Positions 9,521-18,787 are shown, counted from the first letter of the stretch. The stretch: 64,000 nt of DNA from Escherichia sp. ESNIH1 (GCA_002918705.1 PQKR01000006.1:186001-250000); one strand, 5' to 3'. Notes: a model not told the origin generated them from the letters alone. Numbers and translations are program-made.

Positions 9521-9805
9521 TCAGTCGGGCTCCTTTGCAAAGTACCGCGCGGCCTTTTTCAGGATATCCCGTTCTTCTTCGGTGCGTTTTAGCTGCGCCC
9601 GGAGTTTCAGGATCTCGCTTTTAGCTTCCAGTAAATCCCGGGCATGCTGCTCGCTGTTATCAGGTTTGATAGCCCGTAGCCACTTGTAGAGGCGGTGTGC
9701 AGAGACGCCCAGACGCTCAGATACTTAGGCGACGGAATAACCGCGTTCCGTTATCTGACGGACGGCTTCTTCCTTAAATTCAGGTGTAAATCGTGGTGTG
9801 CCCAT
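9521..9805 (-). pseudogene. IS3-family OrfA with an in-frame stop
   Basis: The frame from the ATG at 9805 reads MGTPRFTPEFKEEAVRQITE, then RGYSVA followed by a TAA near 9726, then continues as a normal OrfA leucine-zipper region to TGA at 9521. The stop falls in the helix-turn-helix. A GGAGGAGC ribosome-binding site precedes the start. With the OrfB frameshift, the element cannot supply its own transposase. Confidence 0.85.
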
Positions 9806-9864
9806 ACGCTCCTCCTATACTCAAACTATAGGGCAGGATCGTCTACCGGGGCGGGGTCAGTCCA

Positions 9865-10075
9865 GGGAGCCGTTAACGACCTGATGGCGGTTGTTCTGGA
9901 AAGCTATCTTCGGGAGGAATTCCCCGATACGGGCAAACGAAATGAGTCGCAGAAGAGGTCAATCGACGACACCATTTCGATAGTCCGCTCCTATCTCCGT
10001 TAACTCTGCCAGGCAGATGTCTGATGGGGTCTAAAACTGTAATGAAAGGAAATGACATATGAAATCACGTGCATT
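9865..10075 (+). pseudogene. Remnant of a second frmR-frmA pair
   Basis: From 9867 one frame reads GAVNDLMAVVLESYLREEFP and ends DDTISIVRSYLR at 10003. This is the C-terminal half of a FrmR-like protein, similar to but distinct from the intact FrmR ([16 protein letters not shown] ... [13 protein letters not shown]). After 55 bases ATGAAATCACGTGCA at 10059 repeats the first five codons of frmA with an upstream AAAGGAAAT site, then similarity stops at about 10075. The N-terminal half of the repressor was lost at the IS junction. Confidence 0.85.
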
Positions 10076-10421
10076 ATTCATCTGTATTTTTTAATTGGTA
10101 CCCGAAACCGCCTGAGTGTCGCCATCAGCTGGGTCTGGAACCACAGCGTCGCGTACCGGGGAGCCCGCATTATCACGGGAGCCAAATCTCCGGTCCCGGG
10201 TACGCCGCCAGCCAGTTCTCATACAGAAGGCGGATCCGCAGGGTACCGCTGAAACTTCAGCGGTGTCCCACATGGTACCACCGGGCCCAGCTTCAGCAAT
10301 CTGTTTCCAGTCACACAAACGCTTTTTTCGACGGGCTTTCTGATCGAGCGGTCCGGCACACCAGATACCGTCACAAGAGGTGGCCTTATTAAGAGCGGAC
10401 ACACCTAGCACAGGAAATTCT
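10076..10421. other. Unassigned stretch before the uvrA-like gene
   Basis: Open frames exist on both strands, including 106 codons on the minus strand (10411-10091), but none has recognisable motifs. The composition is GC-rich and unlike either neighbour, so this is probably inserted debris that replaced the body of the second frmA. The final 15 bases contain the AGGAAA site for the uvrA-like gene. Confidence 0.35.
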
Positions 10422-13073
10422 ATGGCAAAGAAACTTTTCGGTTATCATCCCATCCTGACTGACGACAACAATTCAGTTGTGATTCGCGGTGCTCGCGAGA
10501 ACAACCTTAAAGAGGTGGATGTTTCCATTCCGCGCAACGCATTGGTTGTTTTTTCGGGTGTGTCAGGCTCGGGTAAGTCTTCACTGGCCTTTGGCACCAT
10601 TTATGCTGAGGCGCAACGGCGCTACTTTGAATCGGTTGCCCCCTACGCTCGTCGCCTCATTGATCAGGTCGGGGTTCCGGATGTGGATGCCATTGACGGA
10701 CTGCCGCCAGCCGTTGCGCTTCAGCAACAACGCGGTGCCAGTAACGCGCGCTCCTCTGTCGGCAGCGTGACCACCTTATCCAGTCTGGTGCGAATGATGT
10801 ACTCACGGGCGGGCGCTTATCCTGCCGGACAACCGATGCTGTATGCCGAGGATTTTTCTCCCAACACGCCGCAGGGGGCATGCCCTTCTTGCCATGGTCT
10901 GGGCCATATCTATGAGGTAACTGAAACACTGATGGTGCCCGATCCCTCACTTAGTATCCGTGAAAAGGCTATTGCTTCCTGGCCCCCGGCCTGGCACGGA
11001 CAGAATCTGCGGGATATTCTGGTGACGCTGGGGTATGACATCGACACTCCCTGGAAAAATCTGCCAGCGGAAGACCGTCAGTGGATCCTTTTTACCGAAG
11101 ACACCCCCACTGTACCGGTTTTCCCGGGACTGAGTCCGGAAGATACGCGCGAAGCCGTCAGGAAAAAAATGACGCCGGGTTATATGGGGACCTTCACCGG
11201 GGCACGTCGTTATGTGCTACATACCTTCGCCAGCACGCAAAGCGCGTTGATGAGAAAACGAGTCTCCCGTTTTATGGAAGGCAAGCTGTGTCCGGTCTGT
11301 CACGGGAAAAGACTGAAGTCAGAATCATTGTCCGTCACCTTTGCCGGTGTGGACATTGGTGAATTTATGCAGATGCCCTTAGACCAGCTGGCGGAATTGC
11401 TCCTTCCAATCTCCCGGGGGGATTTCAGTGCCCACCACGCCGGCGCAGATGCCGACAGGGATATCACCCGTCGGGATCTGACAGAGCGTGCTGCATCCGG
11501 AAAAGCGGTCCATTCCGATAACGCCGATGTCTGCCGGACATCGGCGTTATCGGAAGAGAAACGACTGGCGGCACAACGGCTGACCGGTGGTGTCATGGCC
11601 CGGTTGTATCAGTTGCAGAAGCTGGGGCTGGGTTATCTTACGCTGGACAGAGCAACCCCAACTCTATCTGCAGGAGAGCTTCAGCGACTGCGTCTTGCCA
11701 CGCAACTCAGTTCGATGCTGTTTGGTGTGGTCTATGTTCTTGATGAACCGTCTGCGGGTCTGCACCCCTCAGACAGTAAAGCGCTTTACGATGCGCTTGA
11801 GAACCTTCGTGATGCCGGCAACTCGGTGTTTGTCGTTGAACATGATCTTAACCTGATGCGACGGGCGCAATGGCTTGTTGATGTGGGACCGTCGGCTGGT
11901 GAACAGGGAGGACATGTTCTCTACAGTGGTATTCCTGAAGATCTGAAAGCCGTCACCCAATCTCGTACCGCGCGTTATTTATTTGATGAAGTCCGGCCAC
12001 CACAATCTTTTGCCCGTATCCCATCCGGGTGGCTGAAACTGCAGGGGATCCATCGCCACAATCTTAAGTGGATCGATGTTGATATTCCTCTGGGTGTGCT
12101 GACAGCCGTGACGGGAGTCTCTGGCTCCGGTAAATCCAGTCTGATTGCCCAGGCCTTACCGGAACTGGTGCTTTCTTCACTTGGCGGTGAGCCAGAAGAC
12201 GTGCTTTCCGAAGCCAGCGACGCTGAGGGGCCATCCGTAACGGAGAAAACGTACGGTACCCTGACCGGTGATACCGGACTGGTAAAGCGTCTGGTTCAGG
12301 TTGACCAGAAACCGATAGGCAGGACCCCCCGTTCAAACCTGGCGACATATACCGGGTTGTTTGATCCTGTTCGTAAGCTCTTTGCCGGAACGACTGACGC
12401 CAAACTCCATCATTACGATGCGGGTCAATTCTCTTTCAATGTGGCAAAAGGCCGCTGTGCAACCTGTGAAGGTGAAGGATTCGTCAGCGTGGAGCTGTTG
12501 TTTATGCCGAGCGTGTATGCACCGTGCCCGACCTGCCATGGCGCGCGGTATAACCGGGATACTCTCAGGATCTGCTGGCAGGACAAAAATATCGCGGAGG
12601 TCCTGCATATGACGGTGGATGAAGCCAGTCAGTTCTTTGCGACTGAAGAACCAGTGGCTCGTCCCCTCCGTCTGCTGAGTGAAATTGGTCTGGGCTACCT
12701 GCGTCTGGGACAACCAGCAACCGAGTTATCCGGAGGGGAGGCGCAAAGGATCAAGCTGGCAACCGAACTACAACGTAGCCAACGTGGCCACACGTTGTAT
12801 ATCCTAGATGAACCGACAACCGGCCTGCATGCTTCAGACGCCGACCGCCTCCTTGTGCAGCTGCAGCGGCTTGTTGATGCAGAAAATACGGTGATAATGA
12901 TTGAACACGATATGCGGGCGGTTACTCAGGCAGACCAGGTTATCGACATCGGTCCTGGAGCGGGACATGAGGGAGGACGCCTGGTTGCCGCAGGAACTCC
13001 CGAACAGGTATCGCAGGTCAAAGAAAGCCGTACCGCACAGTATATTGCCAGGGAACTCTCACGGAACGGTTAA
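10422..13073 (+). CDS. Class II UvrA paralogue (UvrA2-like), ABC-type DNA-binding ATPase
   Basis: This 883-residue protein has two ABC ATPase modules, each with Walker [10 protein letters not shown] (residues ~47 and ~570). The first signature is [12 protein letters not shown] instead of LSGGE; the second is canonical [12 protein letters not shown]. Zinc modules CPSC...CPVC and CATC...CPTC are present. The segment between residues ~125 and ~150 passes straight from the first signature domain to the zinc module, so the UvrB-binding domain of housekeeping UvrA is missing. Class II UvrAs often accompany resistance or damage-tolerance cargo. A 19-bp perfect inverted repeat sits in the linker around residues 365-378. 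ATG 10422 follows AGGAAA. Confidence 0.9.
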   Translation: MAKKLFGYHPILTDDNNSVVIRGARENNLKEVDVSIPRNALVVFSGVSGSGKSSLAFGTIYAEAQRRYFESVAPYARRLIDQVGVPDVDAIDGLPPAVALQQQRGASNARSSVGSVTTLSSLVRMMYSRAGAYPAGQPMLYAEDFSPNTPQGACPSCHGLGHIYEVTETLMVPDPSLSIREKAIASWPPAWHGQNLRDILVTLGYDIDTPWKNLPAEDRQWILFTEDTPTVPVFPGLSPEDTREAVRKKMTPGYMGTFTGARRYVLHTFASTQSALMRKRVSRFMEGKLCPVCHGKRLKSESLSVTFAGVDIGEFMQMPLDQLAELLLPISRGDFSAHHAGADADRDITRRDLTERAASGKAVHSDNADVCRTSALSEEKRLAAQRLTGGVMARLYQLQKLGLGYLTLDRATPTLSAGELQRLRLATQLSSMLFGVVYVLDEPSAGLHPSDSKALYDALENLRDAGNSVFVVEHDLNLMRRAQWLVDVGPSAGEQGGHVLYSGIPEDLKAVTQSRTARYLFDEVRPPQSFARIPSGWLKLQGIHRHNLKWIDVDIPLGVLTAVTGVSGSGKSSLIAQALPELVLSSLGGEPEDVLSEASDAEGPSVTEKTYGTLTGDTGLVKRLVQVDQKPIGRTPRSNLATYTGLFDPVRKLFAGTTDAKLHHYDAGQFSFNVAKGRCATCEGEGFVSVELLFMPSVYAPCPTCHGARYNRDTLRICWQDKNIAEVLHMTVDEASQFFATEEPVARPLRLLSEIGLGYLRLGQPATELSGGEAQRIKLATELQRSQRGHTLYILDEPTTGLHASDADRLLVQLQRLVDAENTVIMIEHDMRAVTQADQVIDIGPGAGHEGGRLVAAGTPEQVSQVKESRTAQYIARELSRNG
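11513..11555. repeat. 19-bp perfect inverted repeat inside the uvrA-like gene
   Basis: Arm TTCCGATAACGCCGATGTC (11513-11531), loop TGCCG, and the perfect complement of the arm (11537-11555). It encodes [15 protein letters not shown] in frame, in a linker just before the AAQRLTGG block. Such a strong hairpin in coding sequence is unusual; it may be an inserted palindromic element. Confidence 0.9.
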
Positions 13074-13134
13074 AAAGGGCTGTGTCGTCATTGCGTCAAT
13101 GGCGGCACATTCCCGGCGTGTTCTGTATCAGTAA

Positions 13135-13470
13135 TCTCCCGCAGGTATAATTTCAGCGCATCCCACTGGTTCAGCGCGTACGCGAACGCCTTCGACAGCT
13201 CCGAGTGCCGTGACAGCGTTTTCTGCTTTTCACGCAGCCAGCCCTCCAGCGCGGTCAGCAGCGGTACCGCTTTTTCCTGCCGAATGGCCAGCCGTTCCGC
13301 CGCGCTTTTGCCCCGGATGCCCGCCTCGATGCCATACAGCTCGCCGATACGGCACAGCGCTTCGGTCGTGGTGTCAGAGGGCGTCCGCACGTGCACGTCC
13401 GCCTGCAACACCCCGCTGAACCCCGCAAGATGCGACTGCGGATGTGTAACGCTGGCGTGATAGAAATTTT
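13135..13470 (-). mobile_element. IS66-family transposase (TnpC) internal fragment
   Basis: The minus strand from about 13468 reads FYHASVTHPQSHLAGFSGVL and continues to SKAFAYALNQWDALKLYLR, the DDE-core to C-terminal part of IS66 TnpC transposases. It begins without a start codon and diverges after LYLRE near 13135, before the expected C-terminal EIDNN motif. Both IS ends and tnpA/tnpB are missing, so it is a fossil. Confidence 0.8.
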
Positions 13471-14013
13471 AAGTCAGTCATCAGGTGTCCACCTAATTAG
13501 GGGTCAGTTTGGATATCGAAAATTATTGTACGTCAAGGTTATTTTTTGACCTCTCTACTTTAGCGGGCCTCAGCCGACGAAACTTATCGGAAGCCGGTAC
13601 CGGCCAGTCTGACTGAAGATGGAAGCAAAATTAATGCTGTGGGCTACCATACCTTCTTTAACAGGTGATTTGTGAACTGCAACTTCTCGGAACGGGAGTT
13701 TGCGCAAGGACCGGAAGTCCGCTTTTCGCTCATAGCGGACCGTTCCTGCGCACATGTCTGCTATGTGGTAGAGGCAGACAATACTTACAGCACAGGGCGT
13801 TAATAAATACGGAACAGATCAACCGCAGATGCCTCCTCCTGAATGTATTAATTTTGCTATCTCGTCGGCAAAATCAGGGAACAAGTCTGGATATGGAAGC
13901 GCCTGGCAGCTGAAAGTATGAATAATAACGCCCTGACAGGATATTTTATTGCACCCTGTCAAAAGTCATACATTCTTTCCCGGTTTTTGCTTTCTCATAC
14001 CGGATAACTCTAT
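13471..14013. other. Gene-free stretch between the IS66 fossil and fdhA
   Basis: No protein-like frame is seen. A degenerate TCCGCTTTTCGCTCATAGCGGA repeat-like segment lies near 13717-13740, related to the AAGCGGA motif seen at other cargo boundaries. The last part is the 3' flank of fdhA. Confidence 0.4.
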
Positions 14014-15147
14014 TTAAGGCTTAAGGATAACCTTCGTCCATCCTTCATCCCGCTCATCGAAGTGCTTATATCCGGCAGGAGCCTCTTCAAGCGAAAGACG
14101 ATGAGAAATTATTTTGCCCGGACTGGCTTTATCGTGATGGATGAGGCGAGACAGCTGACGGTTATAGGCCTTAACGTTCGCCTGGCCGGTACGGATTGCC
14201 TGTCCTTTAAACCAGAAACTCCCAAAATCAAATGGCATCTTACCCTCTCTGGCAAGCTCCGATTCAGCCCCCGGATCCTGAGGAATAAAGACGCCAACCA
14301 CACCAATTCCCCCGGTTGCTTTCGTCGACGCAACAAGACTGTTCATGGTAACAGAGTTATCTTCATGGCCATGTTTGTTACAGCACTGATAGCCAACACA
14401 TTCGCAGCCACAATCCGTACCGCGTCCATCCGTCAGGTCGAGAATTTTTTGTACAGCTTCATCGCCAGTAGCATTGATGCCCGTCGCCCCCATTTTTTCA
14501 GCCAGAGCCAACCGGTCTGTGTGCGTATCAACCACAAACACCTGTGAAGCACCTTTAATGATCGCCGAATGAGCTGCCATCAAACCGACCGGCCCCGCGC
14601 CATAAATGGCCACGCTTTCACCAGGCTTCAATCCGGCAAGTTCTGTTGCATGCCAGCCGGTAGGAAAAATGTCAGAGAGCATCACATAATCATCTTCTTT
14701 TTCTGCCGCATCAGGGGGAAGAACAAGGCAGTTAAAGTCGGCAAATGGCACCCGAAGCAGTTCCGCCTGACCTCCCTCCCAGGGACCCATTTCAGCAAAA
14801 CCATAAGCTGCGCCTGCCGTACCCGGATTGGTAGTGAGACAAAAGCCGGTCAGACCTTTTTCACAGTTTTCGCAAAAACCACATCCCACGTTAAACGGCA
14901 GACAAACATAGTCGCCCACCTTAATACGTTCAACGCCTGAGCCAATTTCGACCACTTCACCCAGGTTTTCGTGACCCAGAATCCGTCCCTGTTCAAAGCT
15001 GGTCCGGCCCTCATACATGTGCAAGTCCGACCCACAAATGTTGGTGGTGGTGATGCGGACGAGTACATCCGTGGGGCGGACAATTTTCGCATCCGGTACG
15101 TCTTTTACTTTTACATCATAAGGACCGTTGTAAATTACTGCTTTCAT
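14014..15147 (-). CDS. fdhA: Glutathione-independent formaldehyde dehydrogenase (FdhA type)
   Basis: This 377-residue zinc-dependent medium-chain dehydrogenase has catalytic zinc residues Cys38 (NICGSDLH) and His59 (GHE), structural zinc Cys89, 92, 95 and 103, and Rossmann motif GAGPVG near residue 178. The family signature NKHGHEDNSVTMN separates it from ordinary alcohol dehydrogenases and marks the NAD-retaining formaldehyde dehydrogenase/dismutase group. It oxidises formaldehyde directly, giving a second route beside frmAB. An AAGGAGAAG site precedes the ATG at 15147, so the longer frame from 15204 is not needed. It is monocistronic. Confidence 0.9.
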   Translation of the reverse strand: MKAVIYNGPYDVKVKDVPDAKIVRPTDVLVRITTTNICGSDLHMYEGRTSFEQGRILGHENLGEVVEIGSGVERIKVGDYVCLPFNVGCGFCENCEKGLTGFCLTTNPGTAGAAYGFAEMGPWEGGQAELLRVPFADFNCLVLPPDAAEKEDDYVMLSDIFPTGWHATELAGLKPGESVAIYGAGPVGLMAAHSAIIKGASQVFVVDTHTDRLALAEKMGATGINATGDEAVQKILDLTDGRGTDCGCECVGYQCCNKHGHEDNSVTMNSLVASTKATGGIGVVGVFIPQDPGAESELAREGKMPFDFGSFWFKGQAIRTGQANVKAYNRQLSRLIHHDKASPGKIISHRLSLEEAPAGYKHFDERDEGWTKVILKP

Positions 15148-15578
15148 GATCTTCTCCTTCTTGCGTGCGGAAAGGAAATGCTGCCCCGCGGATTGGGGTA
15201 TCAATCGAGTTTAGCTGCCATAACAGATCTCGCGATCGGCGAAAGGACGATTAGGATGTTTCTTAACTAAGTGCATTGAAGTCTGTAAGACAGGTACTTA
15301 CCGATGAAGGCTGCCTGGAAAACGTAAAAACATCACACGTTAATCCGGTTTTTTTAAGCAGGCAAGGGATTACGGACAGCTTTGAGCGAGAAGCGGATAA
15401 AGTAAATCTATCTCATTTCTGCATTGTGCCAGAAGTAGACATAGGTGAATTAGGTAACCCTAGAGATGCACTTTGAATCAATGATATGAAATGCTGAAAA
15501 GGTAATTAACTAATTCAAAATTTGAATAATCAGTTATCTCTTCCATGCTTAATACGTAACCTTAGCTAAGGAGAAATT
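15148..15578. other. Intergenic region between fdhA and the copper-storage gene
   Basis: This is a divergent promoter region without convincing genes. It holds an AAGCGGATAAAG-type degenerate motif near 15392 and the palindrome ATTCAAA-A-TTTGAAT at 15513-15527, about 50 bases before the csp start, a possible operator. Confidence 0.45.
15513..15527. promoter_or_regulatory. Palindrome upstream of the Csp-like gene
   Basis: ATTCAAA-A-TTTGAAT is a perfect 7-bp inverted repeat around one base, well placed to be a regulator site for the downstream gene. It does not look like a CueR or CsoR operator. Function inferred from position only. Confidence 0.3.
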
Positions 15579-15905
15579 ATGTTAGACGAATACAAAAAAT
15601 GCATCGAAGCCTGTTATCTATGTGCAACGGCATGTGATAACTGTGCGGCTTCGTGTCTCGACGAAGAGAATCTGGAGATGATGCGCGAGTGCATAAAACT
15701 GGATATGCAGTGTGCAAATATCTGCCGTCTTGCAGCTCAATTCATGACACTAAATAGCGGGTCTGCCCAGGATCTTTGCCGTCTTTGCGCTGATGTTTGT
15801 CAGAAGTGCGGTGACGAGTGTGGAAAGCATGAACATGACCATTGTCAGGATTGCTCAAGCGCTTGTCATCACTGCGCCGAACAATGCAGAAAGATGGCCG
15901 CCTGA
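15579..15905 (+). CDS. Four-helix-bundle copper storage protein (Csp3-like)
   Basis: This 108-residue protein contains 19 cysteines, mostly spaced i, i+3/4, i+7 (Cys8, 12, 15, 19, 22, 26 and again 67, 70, 74, 77, 81 and 89, 92, 96, 99, 103). This places them facing the core of a four-helix bundle, as in the DUF326/Csp copper storage proteins, which load many Cu(I) ions. No signal peptide is present, so it resembles cytosolic Csp3. A HEHDH cluster at residues 84-88 may help metal entry. AAGGAGAAATT precedes the start and a terminator follows. It is a single-gene unit next to fdhA. Confidence 0.85.
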   Translation: MLDEYKKCIEACYLCATACDNCAASCLDEENLEMMRECIKLDMQCANICRLAAQFMTLNSGSAQDLCRLCADVCQKCGDECGKHEHDHCQDCSSACHHCAEQCRKMAA

Positions 15906-15922
15906 GAAAAACTCAAATTACC

Positions 15923-15945
15923 AAACCCGCTTCGGCGGGGTTTTA
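15923..15945 (+). terminator. Terminator after the Csp-like gene
   Basis: CCCGC-TTCG-GCGGG with flanking AAA on the left and TTTT on the right forms a classic rho-independent terminator 18 bases beyond the stop. Confidence 0.85.
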
Positions 15946-16349
15946 TATTCCCGGTAATAAGTCGTAGAAGGATGAGATAGATGAGTTTAAGAGTACGGGC
16001 GGGAAATAGATCTACTCGAAAGTACTAGCCTCAATGACAAATTCTGGCACAGATTATTTGATTGGCTCAATGTCCGTTTTCGCTGACAGCGGACTGCACC
16101 CCGCCGGGGTGACCGCTTCGTGCCAGAATTGGACGTTTCCAAAATCTGCATGCACTAATCGGTGGAGAGCAGATCTCACTGCATAGCCATGCAGACGCGC
16201 AGAAATCATCAGGGGCGTTTGAAAGGTGCCGGAAACAGGCGGGAGGCCGCAGAAACGTGCTGAGGGCGCCTGCGGCGGTGCGCCCAAGGGTTGTTATGTT
16301 TAATATGGCAGAACTTTCCTGTCGCTATCATTTTGACGCCCGCTATTCG
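15946..16349. other. Gene-free stretch before the LysR remnant
   Basis: No coding sequence is recognised. Around 16068-16135 there is a tract with TGTCCGTTTTCGCTGACAGC and GTGACCGCTTCGTGCCAGAA, the most complete copy of the degenerate TCCGCTT/AAGCGGA tract found at several boundaries of this island. Confidence 0.4.
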
Positions 16350-16949
16350 CTCATAGATATGCCTGTCGCGTTTGCGGCTTTACTTGTTATACCCAACCTG
16401 CCTGATTTTTATCGCCAGCATCCCGGAATTGAAATTATCCTGAGCAGCTCAGACCGCCGACGGAATATGCTGCATGATGGCCTGGACTGCATACTGAGGG
16501 TGGGGGAGCTGGACGATGGCGACTATATCGCAAAGGAGGTGGGAACCGTTAAAATGACGACCTGCGCCAGTCCTGCGTATCTTGATCAACACGGCACCCC
16601 GGAAACAATGGACGAGTTGCAGCAGCATCAGGCCGTCAACTGGATTAACAGCAGCAACAGACAAGTTATGCCCTGGACATTCGGGACGTCAGAGGGCTCC
16701 ACCGAAATTGAACTTCCAGGCAGGCTTGTCGTGGATAACTCAGAAGCCTACATTGCAGCAGGCCTGGCGGGGCTGGGAATACTACAGGGCATGAATATTT
16801 TTTTGCAGCCTTATCTCGATCGCGGGCTGTTGGTAGAGGTTCTGCCAGATAATACGTCCCCGAATCGCAAACTGTAACTTCTGTATCCGCACCGCCATCT
16901 CTCCCGAAAAGTACGGGCGTTTACCGACTGGCTGGAAAGTTTATTGTAA
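16350..16949 (+). pseudogene. LysR-family regulator remnant (effector domain only, internal stop)
   Basis: From about 16356 the frame reads MPVAFAALLVIPNLPDFYRQ and continues through SSDRRRNMLHDGLDCILRVG, the substrate-binding domain of LysR regulators. The whole N-terminal helix-turn-helix is missing. A TAA at 16875 interrupts the frame after PNRKL; the same frame then continues LLYPHRHLSRKVRAFTDWLE to a second TAA at 16947-16949. Deletion plus a nonsense change make it non-functional. It points at the SDR gene, which it may once have regulated from a divergent position. Confidence 0.8.
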
Positions 16950-16990
16950 ACGCCTGGGGGCCTGCAGCCTGCTGGTACGTGCGCTGCCTT

Positions 16991-17650
16991 TTATCGGCCC
17001 GCCAGCTTCTGTATGGCTTCACGGACAGGAGCATCGCCAGACGTCAGCTCAATGATGACGCGGCTGACGGCAGGTTGCTCAATGAGTTCAGCCAGCGTAG
17101 CCGCCACGTCATCACGGGGCACGTTACCATACGGGATGGCCAGGCCGGCACGTACATAACCCGTACCAGTCTTATCCTGCAGCGCGCCGGGGCGCAGGAT
17201 CACCCAGTCAAGCTCGCTTTGTGCTAGTTCCACATCGGCCATTTTTTTAACACGCATATAATTTTCGAATGATTCAGAAGTGGTTTCTCCCCGTGCGGAC
17301 TCCGGGAATGCAGAAACGAGCAGAAAGCGAGACACACCGGCACTGAGGGCGGCAGCTACCGACTTTTTCAGCCCTTCGCCGTCGACCGCATTGGTCATCT
17401 CCTGTCCCCCCTTACCGCCGGCACCGGCAGTAAACACCACTGTATCACTACCTGCAAAGTGCATCGCCAGCGCAGCTGCATCCAGCTCTGTCAGGCTCCC
17501 ACTGACGGGCTCAGCACCCAGCTCGCCTAGCAATGCCTGCTGCTCTGGCTTACGGTAGAGGGCACGAACAGCATGCCCCCTACCTGAAAGGATCCTGCAC
17601 AGACGCTGGCCGATTTTGCCTGCACCACCGATAATGAAAACATGAACCAC
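16991..17650 (-). CDS. Atypical SDR: NAD(P)H-binding oxidoreductase
   Basis: This 219-residue protein has an N-terminal nucleotide-binding motif GGAGKIG (residues 8-14), an Arg-rich ALYRK segment favouring NADP(H), and the atypical-SDR pattern VVFTAGAGGKGG and DWVILRPGALQDKTGTG. The family contains quinone or flavin reductases and redox sensors of the YtfG/YwnB kind. No partner gene shares its transcript. Its promoter has a perfect TATAAT and an overlapping palindrome, so it is likely under a dedicated repressor. The exact substrate cannot be told from sequence. Confidence 0.8.
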   Translation of the reverse strand: MVHVFIIGGAGKIGQRLCRILSGRGHAVRALYRKPEQQALLGELGAEPVSGSLTELDAAALAMHFAGSDTVVFTAGAGGKGGQEMTNAVDGEGLKKSVAAALSAGVSRFLLVSAFPESARGETTSESFENYMRVKKMADVELAQSELDWVILRPGALQDKTGTGYVRAGLAIPYGNVPRDDVAATLAELIEQPAVSRVIIELTSGDAPVREAIQKLAGR

Positions 17651-17684
17651 AGTTGTCTCCTTCTGGGGTTATGATGTGTCCGAA

Positions 17685-17704
17685 ATTATAACCTGACATC
17701 AGGT
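17685..17704 (-). promoter_or_regulatory. Promoter with overlapping palindromic operator for the SDR gene
   Basis: Read on the minus strand, ACCTGA-TG-TCAGGT (17704-17691) is immediately followed by TATAAT (17690-17685), about 35 bases before the SDR start. A palindrome abutting the -10 box is typical for repression by a small winged-helix or TetR regulator. No such regulator gene lies next to it. Confidence 0.5.
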
Positions 17705-17944
17705 CAGTTCCTTTGAGCCTGACCGATTGCACTGCATGCTGCTGCCAGCACCAGACAGCTGGTCAGATACTCAGTTGTTCTTATAGCTGAGAACAACAGC
17801 CGTACCGATTTAGCTCTCCCGTCACGATGAGAACTCCTGAACCGGTTACACGCAATGCCGGCCAATATCTTCCGTTATATTCGAAAGATCCACGCAAGTT
17901 ACTGAAGTGCGAGGGACGCAATGTGTACCTTGAACGAACTGAAG

Positions 17945-18787
17945 TCAGCGGAACCCTGAAGGTTCGATTCCATAGCGTTCAGAAAACTGCTTGCTGAAGC
18001 TCGATAGTGAATTGTAACCCACCCGCCCCGCGACCGTTTTTACCGGCAGCGTCGATGTCATCAGCAGGCGGAGAGCCTCCGCGATACGTGCATCGGCGAT
18101 AACTGAGCGTAAGCTGGTTGACTCACTGGCCAGGTGGCGCCGAAGCGTGGGGCCACTGAGTCCCGTCAGATCTTCAATTTCAGCAGCACTCCAGGGATGA
18201 GCCGGTTTGTCCGCTACCATCTGACGGATTTTCATGGCCAGACTTGGCTGCCGGGCTCGCAGCAAAGCATGGTATCCCATGCCATAAAGCCAGAGCACCA
18301 CTTCAACCATGGCGTGCAGGGAAAGCGGACGCTTCCCTTCCCGCATTGCGGCTGTCCAGCGGTTAAGGGGTGAAAGAAGAGCTGATACGGAAATGGCTGC
18401 GATGCTGCCGGTGTCCTGTGGTGGTGGTGCGGCAAGTAACAGCCTGGCTGCTTCAAGCTGTTCCTCCGCGAGCACCACGCTCAGGGCAACAAACTCACCA
18501 CTTTGTTCTGAAGGGGCATATTCTATATCGATGCTACGGGCATTCGGGACGACCATAATCTCGCCCGGGATCACCCGGTGCCATTTCTCATTTTCACGAT
18601 ACCGGAATTCTCCTTCCAGCGGGAAGGAAAGGGTCGCACCTTCCACCTCGAACTTCTTTACCTGATGCGTCTGTTCTGCGCGAAGGCAATCGCAGGGAAG
18701 TGGAAAACGGGAGCGTGCCAGGGTAAGAAGCTCAGCGAGGAGATCATCAACGGGAGAATCGGAAAAGCTGACTGTTTGCATATTCAT
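17945..18787 (-). CDS. AraC-family transcriptional regulator
   Basis: This 280-residue protein has an N-terminal cupin-like ligand domain (LSFPLEGEFRYRE...PGEIMVVPNA, about residues 50-95) and a C-terminal double helix-turn-helix (residues ~190-280) ending in GYNSLSSFSKQFSERYGIEP, the second AraC motif. The C-terminus stops at SGFR, as usual. It lies 69 bases downstream of a broken EamA transporter on the same strand. AraC regulators of this type often control adjacent export or reductase genes, but no clear target is left here. Confidence 0.85.
   Translation of the reverse strand: MNMQTVSFSDSPVDDLLAELLTLARSRFPLPCDCLRAEQTHQVKKFEVEGATLSFPLEGEFRYRENEKWHRVIPGEIMVVPNARSIDIEYAPSEQSGEFVALSVVLAEEQLEAARLLLAAPPPQDTGSIAAISVSALLSPLNRWTAAMREGKRPLSLHAMVEVVLWLYGMGYHALLRARQPSLAMKIRQMVADKPAHPWSAAEIEDLTGLSGPTLRRHLASESTSLRSVIADARIAEALRLLMTSTLPVKTVAGRVGYNSLSSFSKQFSERYGIEPSGFR

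Larger units (their letters stand above)
8596..9864 (-). mobile_element. Decayed IS3-family element with a doubled left end
   Basis: A 43-bp sequence starting TGGACTGACCCCGCCCCGGT at 8596-8638 is an exact inverted copy of the right end at 9822-9864. A second, diverged left end TGGACTGACCCCACGCC starts at 8637, just inside, and is probably the element's own terminus. orfA and orfB both carry inactivating changes. Left flank: an IS end fragment. Right flank: the middle of a second frmR-like gene. No target duplication is visible. I cannot assign an IS name. Confidence 0.85.

Noticed and set aside
10091..10411. Minus-strand frame of 106 codons before the uvrA-like gene
   Set aside because: Some basic segments recall transposase tails, but there is no start signal or recognisable motif, so it is left as unassigned DNA.
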